Shown one piece after another: positions 8,760 through 16,078 of a DNA stretch of 64,000 bases. This DNA is from Nocardia alni (GTDB lineage Bacteria; Actinomycetota; Actinomycetes; Mycobacteriales; Mycobacteriaceae), in the NCBI RefSeq assembly GCF_019038435.1, contig NZ_JAGPOX010000004.1, positions 84,046 to 148,045 of the forward strand, in the 5' to 3' direction. Position 1 is the stretch's first letter. Every line of letters starts with the position of its first letter. A program made the translations under genes and the position numbers. The notes beneath the pieces are model-generated. The model saw nothing but the letters and a program-made list of their open reading frames with translations, had not been told where the DNA came from and did not search any database.

Positions 8760-9683
8760 ATGGACTTCGATCTTGATCCCGGCCAGCAGAAGCAACTGGT
8801 CGCGTTGGACGAGGTCATCGAGGCGTGCGGTGGTATCGACCGCGCCCGCCAAGTGGCGCGGACCGGCGGCCACGACGAGCGGCTCGACGCCGAACTCACG
8901 GCCGCGGGACTTCTCGACTCGGCCGCCTTCCTGGATCGGGTGCTGATCGCGGAACGGCTTGCTGAGCTCGGCGTCGCGACGGGCTTCGGGCTGCGAGCGG
9001 TCGTCGCCGCGGACGACATCCGCCTGCCCAATGGACCGCTGGCGGTGCTCGACACTCGGCGTAATGGCCCGGTGCTCGACGGCCGGCGAGGCGGGCCGGT
9101 GCGCTACGCCGCGGTGGCATCGTCAGTGCTCCTCCTCGGCGACGAGACACGGATCTGCGAGGCAGGCGAGATCGACATCGAACCTATGGAGTCGAGCTTC
9201 GGTTTCGGCTATGCGCGGGTGCGCGCCGCCCCAGGTGCGGGCACACCGCTCGCGGTCCCGGCCGAGGTGATCCGCCGTCGCCGACGGCTCGCACTGGCCG
9301 CCGAGATCGCCGGCGCCGCCGCAGGTGGAATCGCGCACACCGCTGGCTATCTGAGCACTCGCGAGCAGTTCGGCAAGCCGCTGTCGACCTTCCAGGCACT
9401 GCGCCATCGGATATCCGAGGCGGCCGTCTCGGCGGAGGCGGCCCGATGGATGACCCGGGAGGCGGCCTGGTCCGGCGACGAGCAGAGCGCATTGCTCGCC
9501 GCGTCGTACGCGGCGCAGACGGCCGCGGTCCTGGTCCCCGAGCTGACTCAGATGTCCGGCGCCCGTGGGTTCACACACGAGTTCGGGCTGCACGTGTACA
9601 CGATGCGCCTTGCCGGACTGCGACTGGAACTCGGTGCACCGGACCGCATAGCGGTCGAACTGGCGGCGAGTCGTGCGCACTGA
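8760..9683 (+). CDS. Acyl-CoA dehydrogenase, ChsE-like small subunit
   Basis: 307 aa, shorter than a standard acyl-CoA dehydrogenase and lacking much of the middle domain. The C-terminal four-helix part is clear: TREQFGKPLSTFQALRHRISEA near 200-221 with the Arg that contacts FAD of the partner, then SGARGFTHEFGLHVYTMRL. The ATG at 8760 follows GGAGGTGA. Partner of the preceding gene, expected to supply half of a heterotetramer. Its end overlaps the next GTG start by 11 bases, so translation is coupled. Confidence 0.85.
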   Translation: MDFDLDPGQQKQLVALDEVIEACGGIDRARQVARTGGHDERLDAELTAAGLLDSAAFLDRVLIAERLAELGVATGFGLRAVVAADDIRLPNGPLAVLDTRRNGPVLDGRRGGPVRYAAVASSVLLLGDETRICEAGEIDIEPMESSFGFGYARVRAAPGAGTPLAVPAEVIRRRRRLALAAEIAGAAAGGIAHTAGYLSTREQFGKPLSTFQALRHRISEAAVSAEAARWMTREAAWSGDEQSALLAASYAAQTAAVLVPELTQMSGARGFTHEFGLHVYTMRLAGLRLELGAPDRIAVELAASRAH

Positions 9684-10161
9684 CGAGCGCGGGCCCGTGA
9701 TCGACGCCCGCGCCCGCGAACTCATCGGGACCGTGACGTTCACCTGGACATCCGAACCTGTGTCCCTGCGTCAGGTGCGCGAGTACGTCGCGGCGACCGG
9801 GGGCCGCCCGGAACAGTGGGGCGATCCGGGTGATCCACACGCACCGGTGCCGACGCCGCCGCTGTTCTTCCACGCGGCATGCCGCCCCGTGGTGGCGCTC
9901 GCCGATTTGCTGGAGGACGGCCAGTACCCCTTCCTCGGGGTCCCGGGTGTGCGCGGGCGGTCGATGGCCGGTGGACAGAGCTACGAGATCCTCGCCCCCG
10001 TGCGGGTCGGCGACGTCCTCACGGTCCGCGAACGACTGAGCTCGCTGAGCGAGAAGCAGGGCCGGTCGGGCCCGCTGGTCATCACCGAGACCGAGAGCGA
10101 GTACACCAACGGTGACGACGTACTCGTCGCCCGCTTCCGGCAGACGGTGATCTTCCGATGA
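9673..10161 (+). CDS. MaoC-like hydratase subunit (FAS1-like dehydratase domain)
   Basis: 162 aa, single hot-dog domain of the FAS1-like dehydratase/MaoC N-terminal type (ETESEYTNGDDVLVARFRQTVIFR at the end, PTPPLFFHAACRP near 55). Such non-catalytic half domains pair with a catalytic MaoC subunit; in cholesterol side-chain degradation the pair is ChsH2-ChsH1. Here the protein lacks the DUF35 tail of ChsH2, which appears as a separate gene at 11783. GTG start inside the preceding gene; a second in-frame GTG lies 8 codons downstream. Stop and next start overlap as ATGA. Confidence 0.82.
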   Translation: MRTDERGPVIDARARELIGTVTFTWTSEPVSLRQVREYVAATGGRPEQWGDPGDPHAPVPTPPLFFHAACRPVVALADLLEDGQYPFLGVPGVRGRSMAGGQSYEILAPVRVGDVLTVRERLSSLSEKQGRSGPLVITETESEYTNGDDVLVARFRQTVIFR

Positions 10162-10616
10162 GCGTGCCGACCCGGAGCTTCTCCGAGATTCGCGTCGGCG
10201 ACGAACTGCCGGCCGCGACTCACACTCCCACCCGCCTGACGTTGTTCCTGTTCGGCGTCGCCTACTGGACCGCCCACCGCATTCACTACGACGTCGAACT
10301 CGCCAGAGCCGAGGGATACGACGACGTGCTGGTGACCGCGAACCTGCTCAGCGCCTACCTCGCCGCACTGGCGACGGGCTGGGCGGGCGATCCCGATTGC
10401 CTGGTCGCCCTGTCCGAACGCAACCTCTCCCCCGCTGTAGCCGGCGACACGCTGACGATCCGGGGAACGGTCGCCGAACTGATCCCGGACACCGAGGGCG
10501 GTGGAATCGCGGACTGCGCACTCACCGTCGAGCAGGCCGACGGCACGGTCGTCGTCAGCGCCACGGCCACGCTGCGCCTGCCGGCCTCAGCCGAAAAGCC
10601 ATGCAGTACTGAATAG
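10158..10616 (+). CDS. MaoC-like acyl-CoA hydratase, catalytic subunit
   Basis: 152 aa hot-dog hydratase. The catalytic hydratase-2 type motif is visible as AHRIHYDVELARAEGYDDVLVTANL near 34-58, with the Asp/His pair and the glycine-rich turn. It should add water to the enoyl-CoA made by the two upstream dehydrogenase subunits. Likely heterodimer with the 9673-10161 product, as in ChsH1-ChsH2. Starts by ATGA overlap with its partner, consistent with equimolar synthesis. Followed 19 bp later by the amidohydrolase gene. Confidence 0.85.
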   Translation: MSVPTRSFSEIRVGDELPAATHTPTRLTLFLFGVAYWTAHRIHYDVELARAEGYDDVLVTANLLSAYLAALATGWAGDPDCLVALSERNLSPAVAGDTLTIRGTVAELIPDTEGGGIADCALTVEQADGTVVVSATATLRLPASAEKPCSTE

Positions 10617-10635
10617 AACACAAAGGAGGAGGGAC

Positions 10636-11766
10636 ATGCCCCTTCAGAATCACCACGAAATCCTCTCGGTGGACGACCATCTCATCGAACATCCACGCGT
10701 CTGGCAGGACCGTCTCCCGCAGAAGTACCGCGAGGTCGGCCCGCGCATCATCGAGGACGAGAACAAGCACCACGTGTGGCGTTACGAGGGCCGCAACTTT
10801 CCGCAGATCGGCCTGAACGCCGTGGCGGGCAAGGATCCTCGGGACTTCGGCACCGAGCCGGTCCGCTACGAGGACATGATCCCCGGATGCTACGACCCGG
10901 CCGCGCGGGTCAAGGATATGGACCTGGACGGTGTCAAGGCGGCCATGTGTTATCCCTCGTTCCCAGGCTTCGCCGGGCGGGTGTTCATGCAGGCCGACGA
11001 TCGGGAGCTCGCGGAGCTGTGCGTCCAGGCCTGGAACGACTTTCACATCGACGAATGGTGCGGCGCCGCGCCCGACCGGTTCATCCCCATGGTGATGGCG
11101 CCGTTCTGGGATATCCGCGCGAGCGTCAAGGAGATCGAGCGCGTGGCGGGCAAGGGTGCCCGTGGCCTCACCTTCCCGGAGAATCCGGTCCCGCTGGGGC
11201 TGCCGTCGTTCCACACCCGGCACTGGGACGACCTGTTCTCCGCGCTCGAGGACGCGGACATGCCGCTGTGCCTGCACTTCGGGTCGTCGTCGCTGGCGCC
11301 CGGTTTCGCGCAGGACGCGCCCTTCGCGGTGGAGATCTCACTGTTCGCCACGAACCTCATGTGGACCACGTCGGATCTGCTGTTCTCCGGTGTGCTGCAA
11401 CGGCATCCGAAGTTGAAGATCGTGCTGGCCGAGGGCGGGATCGGCTGGATTCCGTATATCACCGAACGGTGCGACTACACCTGGGAGCGGCACCGCTGGT
11501 ACATGGACATCGACAAGGAGACCCGGCCGTCGGAGCTGTTCCGCAAGCACTTCTACGGGTGTTTCATCGATGACGAACACGGCGTGAAGAACCGGCACGA
11601 GATCGGCATCGACCGGATCACCTTCGAGGTGGACTACCCCCACTCGGATTCGAACTGGCCCAATACGCGGCGCAGGGCCGCGCAGGTGCTCGCCGACGTG
11701 CCGGATGACGAAGTGGAACAGATGCTTTCGGGCAACGTCCGCACGCTGTTCAACTTCGGCAACTGA
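10636..11766 (+). CDS. Amidohydrolase family (ACMSD-like) metal-dependent hydrolase or decarboxylase
   Basis: 376 aa TIM-barrel protein of the amidohydrolase-2 family, related to aminocarboxymuconate semialdehyde decarboxylase. Visible metal-site candidates: SVDDHLIEH at 10-18, CLHFG near 213-217, and EVDYPHSDSNWPN near 335-347. ATG at 10636 has an excellent AGGAGGAGGG SD. Family members hydrolyse C-N or C-C bonds or decarboxylate; the reaction here is unknown. It sits between the hydratase pair and the DUF35/aldolase pair, a position absent from the classical igr operon. Confidence 0.82.
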   Translation: MPLQNHHEILSVDDHLIEHPRVWQDRLPQKYREVGPRIIEDENKHHVWRYEGRNFPQIGLNAVAGKDPRDFGTEPVRYEDMIPGCYDPAARVKDMDLDGVKAAMCYPSFPGFAGRVFMQADDRELAELCVQAWNDFHIDEWCGAAPDRFIPMVMAPFWDIRASVKEIERVAGKGARGLTFPENPVPLGLPSFHTRHWDDLFSALEDADMPLCLHFGSSSLAPGFAQDAPFAVEISLFATNLMWTTSDLLFSGVLQRHPKLKIVLAEGGIGWIPYITERCDYTWERHRWYMDIDKETRPSELFRKHFYGCFIDDEHGVKNRHEIGIDRITFEVDYPHSDSNWPNTRRRAAQVLADVPDDEVEQMLSGNVRTLFNFGN

Positions 11767-11782
11767 GACTCGGAGGATCATC

Positions 11783-12217
11783 ATCGCCACCGACATCAGG
11801 GTCACCGCCGACCCCTTGCTTCATCGGCTACGCCCACAGCAGGACCCGCTCACCGAATTCTTCTGGCACAGCGGCGCAGACGGGCTCCTACGCGTGCAGA
11901 CCTGCTCGGACTGCGGGTATCGTACCCATCCCGCGGGTCCGGTCTGCGCCCGCTGCCTGAGCTCACGAGTCGGCCCGCAGCCGGTCTCCGGGCTCGGCGC
12001 CGTGCTCAGCTACACCGTCAACGTGCAACAGTGGACACCTGGTCAGGAGCCCTATGTGGTCGCCTGGGTCGGCCTCGACGAGCAGGAAGACCTGCGCCTG
12101 ACGACCAATATCGTCGACTGCGATCCGTGGTCGGTCTCGATCGGCGATCGGGTCCAGGTCGCCTTTCTCGAACGCCACGGCTACCACTACCCGCTGTTCC
12201 GGCCGGTGACGCCATGA
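11783..12217 (+). CDS. DUF35 zinc-ribbon/OB-fold protein, aldolase partner
   Basis: About 144 aa. N-terminal rubredoxin-like zinc ribbon with CSDC and CARC (Cys pairs 11 residues apart) at about 37-54, followed by an OB-fold (GLGAVLSYTVNV, YVVAWVGLDEQ). DUF35 proteins bind acyl-CoA and are required partners of Ltp2-type aldolases; in ChsH2 the domain is fused to the hydratase. The start is uncertain: GGAGG at 11772-11776 points to an ATC codon at 11783; the first standard codon downstream is TTG at 11816, and an ATG exists only inside the previous gene at 11705. Ends in an ATGA overlap with the aldolase gene. Confidence 0.75.
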   Translation: MATDIRVTADPLLHRLRPQQDPLTEFFWHSGADGLLRVQTCSDCGYRTHPAGPVCARCLSSRVGPQPVSGLGAVLSYTVNVQQWTPGQEPYVVAWVGLDEQEDLRLTTNIVDCDPWSVSIGDRVQVAFLERHGYHYPLFRPVTP

Positions 12218-13404
12218 CCCGGCATTTCGAGCACGACAGCGTCATCTCCGGCGCCGGCCGCTCAGCGTCCGGCCGTCGCCTGGGCCGCTCCCCTGCCGAT
12301 CTCACCGTCGAGGCCGCGCTGGCCGCGATCCGCGACGCGGGCCTGACCCGCGACGACATCGACGGCATCTCGACGTATCCCGGCGGCGACGCCGTGCCCT
12401 CGCACGGCTACGGCGGCCCGCCGAGCTACATCGTGCAGGACGCGCTGCGCCTGCGCCCGACCTGGTTCCAGGGGGCCGCAGAGCTGCCCGGCCAGCTCGG
12501 CGCGCTCGTCGCGGCGATGACCGCGGTCTCGGCGGGCCTGGCGCGACACGTGCTCGTCTACCGCACGGTGACCGAGTCCAGCGCCCAGGGCACGGGCGGC
12601 CGCCGCGCGGTCTTCGACCCGGACGGGGACGCTGTCAGTATGGCCGGCTGGCTCACCCCGTTCGGGGCGCCGTCGGCCGCGAATTGGCTCGCACTGCTGG
12701 CGGCTCGGCACTTCCATGAGTTCGGCACCACGCGCGAGCAGCTCGCCCGGATCCCACTGACCTGCCGCCGCCACGCCGCGCTGAACCCGCACGCGATCTA
12801 CCGGCAGCCGCTGTCGCTCGAGGAGTACCTCGACGCCCGCATGGTCTCCACGCCGTTGTGCCTGTACGACTGCGACGTCCCGATCGACGGCTCGGTCGCC
12901 TTCGTGATCTCCGCGGCCGAATACGCCCCGGACACCGCGACGCCGCCGGTCTATATCGAGGCGGTCGGAACCGCTGTAGGACAACGGTTTTCCTGGGACC
13001 AGCAGGAGAACCTCACCGCGATGGCCGCCACGGGCGCCGCCGGGCACATGTGGAGCCGCACCACCCTCACCCCCGCCGACGTCGACGTGGCCCAGCTCTA
13101 CGACGGGTTCAGCATCCTGACCCTGGCCTGGCTGGAGGCGATGGGATTCTGCGAGCCCGGAGAGGGCGGCGCCTACATCGAGGGCGGTTCCCGCATAGCG
13201 CTGAACGGTGAGCTGCCGCTCAACACCGGCGGCGGGCAACTGTCCGGCGGACGCCTGCACGGTTTCGGTCTCATCGAGGAGGCCGTGCTCCAGTTGCGCG
13301 GGGCCGCAGGGGATCGGCAGGTCAGCGGCGCGAGGGTAGCCGCGGTCGGTAACGGCGGCGGCCCCATCGCGGGCGCGATGTTGCTTACCTCCCAACGGAT
13401 CTGA
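12214..13404 (+). CDS. Thiolase-fold lipid-transfer protein, Ltp2-like retro-aldolase
   Basis: 396 aa, SCP2-thiolase fold. The region where thiolases carry the nucleophilic Cys (around ELPGQLGALVAAM, 88-100) has no Cys, as in Ltp2-type steroid aldolases, while the QLYDGFSI tyrosine near 294-301 and the glycine-rich NTGGGQLSGGRLHGFG stretch near 335-350 are kept. Ltp2 with a DUF35 partner splits the hydrated side-chain CoA thioester by retro-aldol chemistry, releasing a ketone or aldehyde and a short acyl-CoA. ATGA overlap with the DUF35 gene supports a complex. Last gene of the operon. Confidence 0.82.
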   Translation: MTRHFEHDSVISGAGRSASGRRLGRSPADLTVEAALAAIRDAGLTRDDIDGISTYPGGDAVPSHGYGGPPSYIVQDALRLRPTWFQGAAELPGQLGALVAAMTAVSAGLARHVLVYRTVTESSAQGTGGRRAVFDPDGDAVSMAGWLTPFGAPSAANWLALLAARHFHEFGTTREQLARIPLTCRRHAALNPHAIYRQPLSLEEYLDARMVSTPLCLYDCDVPIDGSVAFVISAAEYAPDTATPPVYIEAVGTAVGQRFSWDQQENLTAMAATGAAGHMWSRTTLTPADVDVAQLYDGFSILTLAWLEAMGFCEPGEGGAYIEGGSRIALNGELPLNTGGGQLSGGRLHGFGLIEEAVLQLRGAAGDRQVSGARVAAVGNGGGPIAGAMLLTSQRI

Positions 13405-13478
13405 CGTCCGGTCGTGGGCAGCTGTCCGTGCCGCCGAACGTCGGCAAGTCGGCGGCTCGCGAGTTACCACGTCGGCTG

Positions 13479-13512
13479 CGCGGCCGTGCAAGGGATTCCC
13501 TGCACGGCCGCG
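13479..13512. terminator. Stem-loop after the igr-like operon
   Basis: Perfect 12-bp arms CGCGGCCGTGCA and its complement (13479-13490, 13501-13512) with an inner GGGA/TCCC pairing. There is no U-tract, which is common for terminators of GC-rich actinomycetes. It separates the aldolase gene from the dehydrogenase at 13619. Confidence 0.6.
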
Positions 13513-13618
13513 TTGGCGCCCGACCCAAGCCCGCCGCGCACCCCGTTCGGCGCGAGCCTGCGGACCGCTTGCCATCGACCTTTGCACCACCACCCTGCCC
13601 GGCGAAAGGAACGACGAG

Positions 13619-14509
13619 ATGCACAGTGCGACAGTGGATACCACGGCGAACGGCACGACGCCCGTCGGATTCATCGGCGTCGGCGATATGGGCGGCCCCA
13701 TCGTCGGCCACATCGCCGCGAACGGCTTCCCCACCACGGTCTGGGCCCGGCGCCCCGCCCAACTCGACCAGTTCCGCGAAACCACCCTGACCAGCGCCGC
13801 CTCCCCCGCGGAACTCGCCGCAGGCAGTGAGGTAATCGGCCTTTGCGTATTCGGCGACGCCGATGTCCGGGAGGTGATAACAGGCCCGGACGGAATCCTC
13901 GAAGGCGCCCGCTCCGGGTCCGTCGTCGTCGTGCACAGCACGATAGCGCCCGACACCTGTCGCGAGCTGGCCGCGGCGTGTGCGGCGGCCGGGCTGGCCC
14001 TGGTCGACGCCCCCGTCACCGGCGCCCGCGCGAGTGCCCTCGCCGCCACCCTGACCGTCATGATCGGCGGCGAGGTCGAGCACGTCGAACGGGTCCGCCC
14101 GGTCCTGTCGTGCTATGCCCAGCGGATCGTCCACGTGGGCGGCTTGGGCGCGGGCCAGACGATGAAGACGCTGAACAATGTGCTGGGCGCTGCCACCGGC
14201 CGATTGGCTTGCATCGCAATCGAAATCGCCGAACGCCTCCGCCTGGACCCGGTGCAGGCCATGGAGGTGCTCCGTGTCGGCAGCGCCGGCAGCGCGGCCT
14301 TGAACTCCATCGCGTCCCGCCTGCTGAGCGACGCCGAATTCGCCGAGCACGCACGCCAATTGATCGCGAAGGACGCCGCGCTGTTCGGACAGGTCCGCGC
14401 GGCCGCGGGCGCACCCGAGTCGATACTGGAACGCCTGGCCCTGGAACGGGCAGAACAGATCATCCCCACCTTCGAGCGCGCCTTCGTCCCCGCCCCACTC
14501 GATTCCTGA
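13619..14509 (+). CDS. NAD(P)-dependent beta-hydroxyacid dehydrogenase (3-hydroxyisobutyrate dehydrogenase family)
   Basis: 296 aa. Rossmann nucleotide-binding GFIGVGDMGGPI near 17-28, conserved substrate-site DAPVTGARASA near 124-134, and catalytic Lys in GQTMKTLNNVL near 180. These enzymes oxidise 3-hydroxyacids to semialdehydes or reduce succinic/glyoxylic semialdehydes. ATG preceded by AAAGGA. Stands alone behind a stem-loop and converges with the dehydrogenase at 14730. Substrate not predictable. Confidence 0.87.
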   Translation: MHSATVDTTANGTTPVGFIGVGDMGGPIVGHIAANGFPTTVWARRPAQLDQFRETTLTSAASPAELAAGSEVIGLCVFGDADVREVITGPDGILEGARSGSVVVVHSTIAPDTCRELAAACAAAGLALVDAPVTGARASALAATLTVMIGGEVEHVERVRPVLSCYAQRIVHVGGLGAGQTMKTLNNVLGAATGRLACIAIEIAERLRLDPVQAMEVLRVGSAGSAALNSIASRLLSDAEFAEHARQLIAKDAALFGQVRAAAGAPESILERLALERAEQIIPTFERAFVPAPLDS

Positions 14510-14729
14510 TCCTTCGGTACCGCACCAGCACTCGACTCGGCTGGTTCGCCATCTGGGTTGTGCCGGAGGTTCTGCGGCGGCCTCCCCCGTGCGGGCTCAG
14601 CGCTCCTCGGGGGCCACGGCCTGCAAGACGGCCTCGACGGTGGCGGGGCAAGCGGCGGCGTGTATGCCGGGGCGGCGCGCGAACATCGGTATCCGGTCCG
14701 GCGGTCGCTGCCGCCACCGCCATCTCAAC

Positions 14730-15881
14730 CTAGGGCGCCAAATTCAGTTCTCGCCCGATGATCTCGCGCATGACCTCGCTGGTTCCGGCGTAGATTCGCT
14801 GGACCCGGCTGTCGCGCCACAGCCGGGAGATCTCGTATTCGTCCATGTAACCCGCTCCCCCGAACAGTTGCAGGCACGCGTCGACGACCTCGCCGTGGCG
14901 TTCGCTGGTCCACAGTTTGAGGGCGGCGGCCTCGGTGTTGGACAGCTCGCCGGCGATGTGTAGTTCGATGGCTCGGTCGACGTATGCGCGGGCGGCGGAC
15001 AGGGTTGTCGCGACGGTCGCGAGGACGAATCGGGTGTTCTGCAGCGATCCCAGGGGGGTGCCGAATACGCGGCGGGTGCGGACGAACTCCTCGGTCAGCG
15101 AGAGCGCCCGTGTCATCACGGCTACCGAGTGGACGGCGCAGCCCAGGCGTTCCTGGGGCAGGCCGGTCATCAGGTGGTAGAAGCCGCGGTTCTCCTGGCC
15201 GATCAGGTTGGTGGCAGGCACGCGGACGTCGGAGAAGAACAGTTCGGCGGTGTCCTGGGCGTGCATACCGGCCTTGGCGAGGTTGCGACCGCGGGTGAAG
15301 CCGGGCATATCGCGTTCCACTGCGAGCAGGCTGATTCCTCGGTGACCGGCGGCCGGATCCGTTTTGGCGACCACGACGACCAGATCGGACAGGATGCCGT
15401 TGGTGATGTACGTCTTGGATCCGTTGAGGATGTAGTGGTCACCGTCGCGCACGGCCGTCGAGCCGATGGCCTTGAGGTCCGAGCCCGCCCCGGGCTCGGA
15501 CATCGCGACCGCGGTGATCAGCTCACCACTGACCCAGCCCGACAGCCAGCGCCGCTGCTGTTCCTCGGTGGTGAGGTCGAGCAGGTAGGGCGGCATGACG
15601 TCGTTGTGCAGCGCGTAGCCGAAGCCCGCGCACCCGGCGCCGATGAACTCCTCGGTCAGCACGGCGTTGTAGCGGTAGTCACGAATGCCCGTGCCGCCGA
15701 AGCGTTCCGGCGCCTCCCAGCCGAGCAGGCCGATACTGCCCGCCTTGCGCCACACCTCCCGGTCGACGATCCCGTCGCGCTCCCACTGCGCGGTGTGCGG
15801 CGCGCACTCCTTCTCGAAGAAGGATCGGGCCAGCGCCCGGAAGTCCTCGTGGTCCTCGGTGAAGATCGTTCTCGGCAACAT
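14730..15881 (-). CDS. Acyl-CoA dehydrogenase, homomeric FadE type
   Basis: 383 aa, full-length and apparently self-sufficient. FAD loop AVAMSEPGAGSDLKAIGS near 124-141, TYITNG, RRVFGTPLGSLQNTRF near 276, and the C-terminal catalytic Glu in IYAGTSEVMREI near 366. Likely acts on medium or branched acyl-CoA. GGAGGTG lies upstream of the ATG. Divergent from the Liv-type ABC operon; both share a 200-bp promoter with two TAGTNNNCTA-type sites, so dehydrogenation and import may be co-regulated. Confidence 0.9.
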   Translation of the reverse strand: MLPRTIFTEDHEDFRALARSFFEKECAPHTAQWERDGIVDREVWRKAGSIGLLGWEAPERFGGTGIRDYRYNAVLTEEFIGAGCAGFGYALHNDVMPPYLLDLTTEEQQRRWLSGWVSGELITAVAMSEPGAGSDLKAIGSTAVRDGDHYILNGSKTYITNGILSDLVVVVAKTDPAAGHRGISLLAVERDMPGFTRGRNLAKAGMHAQDTAELFFSDVRVPATNLIGQENRGFYHLMTGLPQERLGCAVHSVAVMTRALSLTEEFVRTRRVFGTPLGSLQNTRFVLATVATTLSAARAYVDRAIELHIAGELSNTEAAALKLWTSERHGEVVDACLQLFGGAGYMDEYEISRLWRDSRVQRIYAGTSEVMREIIGRELNLAP

Positions 15882-15907
15882 CTAGGGTGCACCTCCAGTT
15901 GTCCAAC

Positions 15908-15935
15908 ATAGTACTCATAGATTACTAGGTTATCT
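15908..15935. promoter_or_regulatory. Divergent promoter with two TAGTTAACTA-family sites
   Basis: TAGTACTCAT at 15909-15918 and, immediately adjoining on the other strand, TAGTAATCTA (reads TAGATTACTA at 15918-15927), followed by AGGTTATCTA. The first site continues as TAGTACTCATAG, 11 of 12 identical to the site at 30217 upstream of the FadD-like ligase. It lies between the acyl-CoA dehydrogenase (start 15881) and the ABC permease (start 16079). Confidence 0.5.
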
Positions 15936-16078
15936 ACCATTGACTAGAGGCATCGAACCGTGCGAGGGTCCAGGAAGAGACGGAGGTCACCTCCCTCCGC
16001 CCTTGCCGCCCACGGCTTCCCCGCACTCAGGGTGCCGCAGGGTGGCGTCCACAGGTCCATTGCACGAATCGGAATCGC

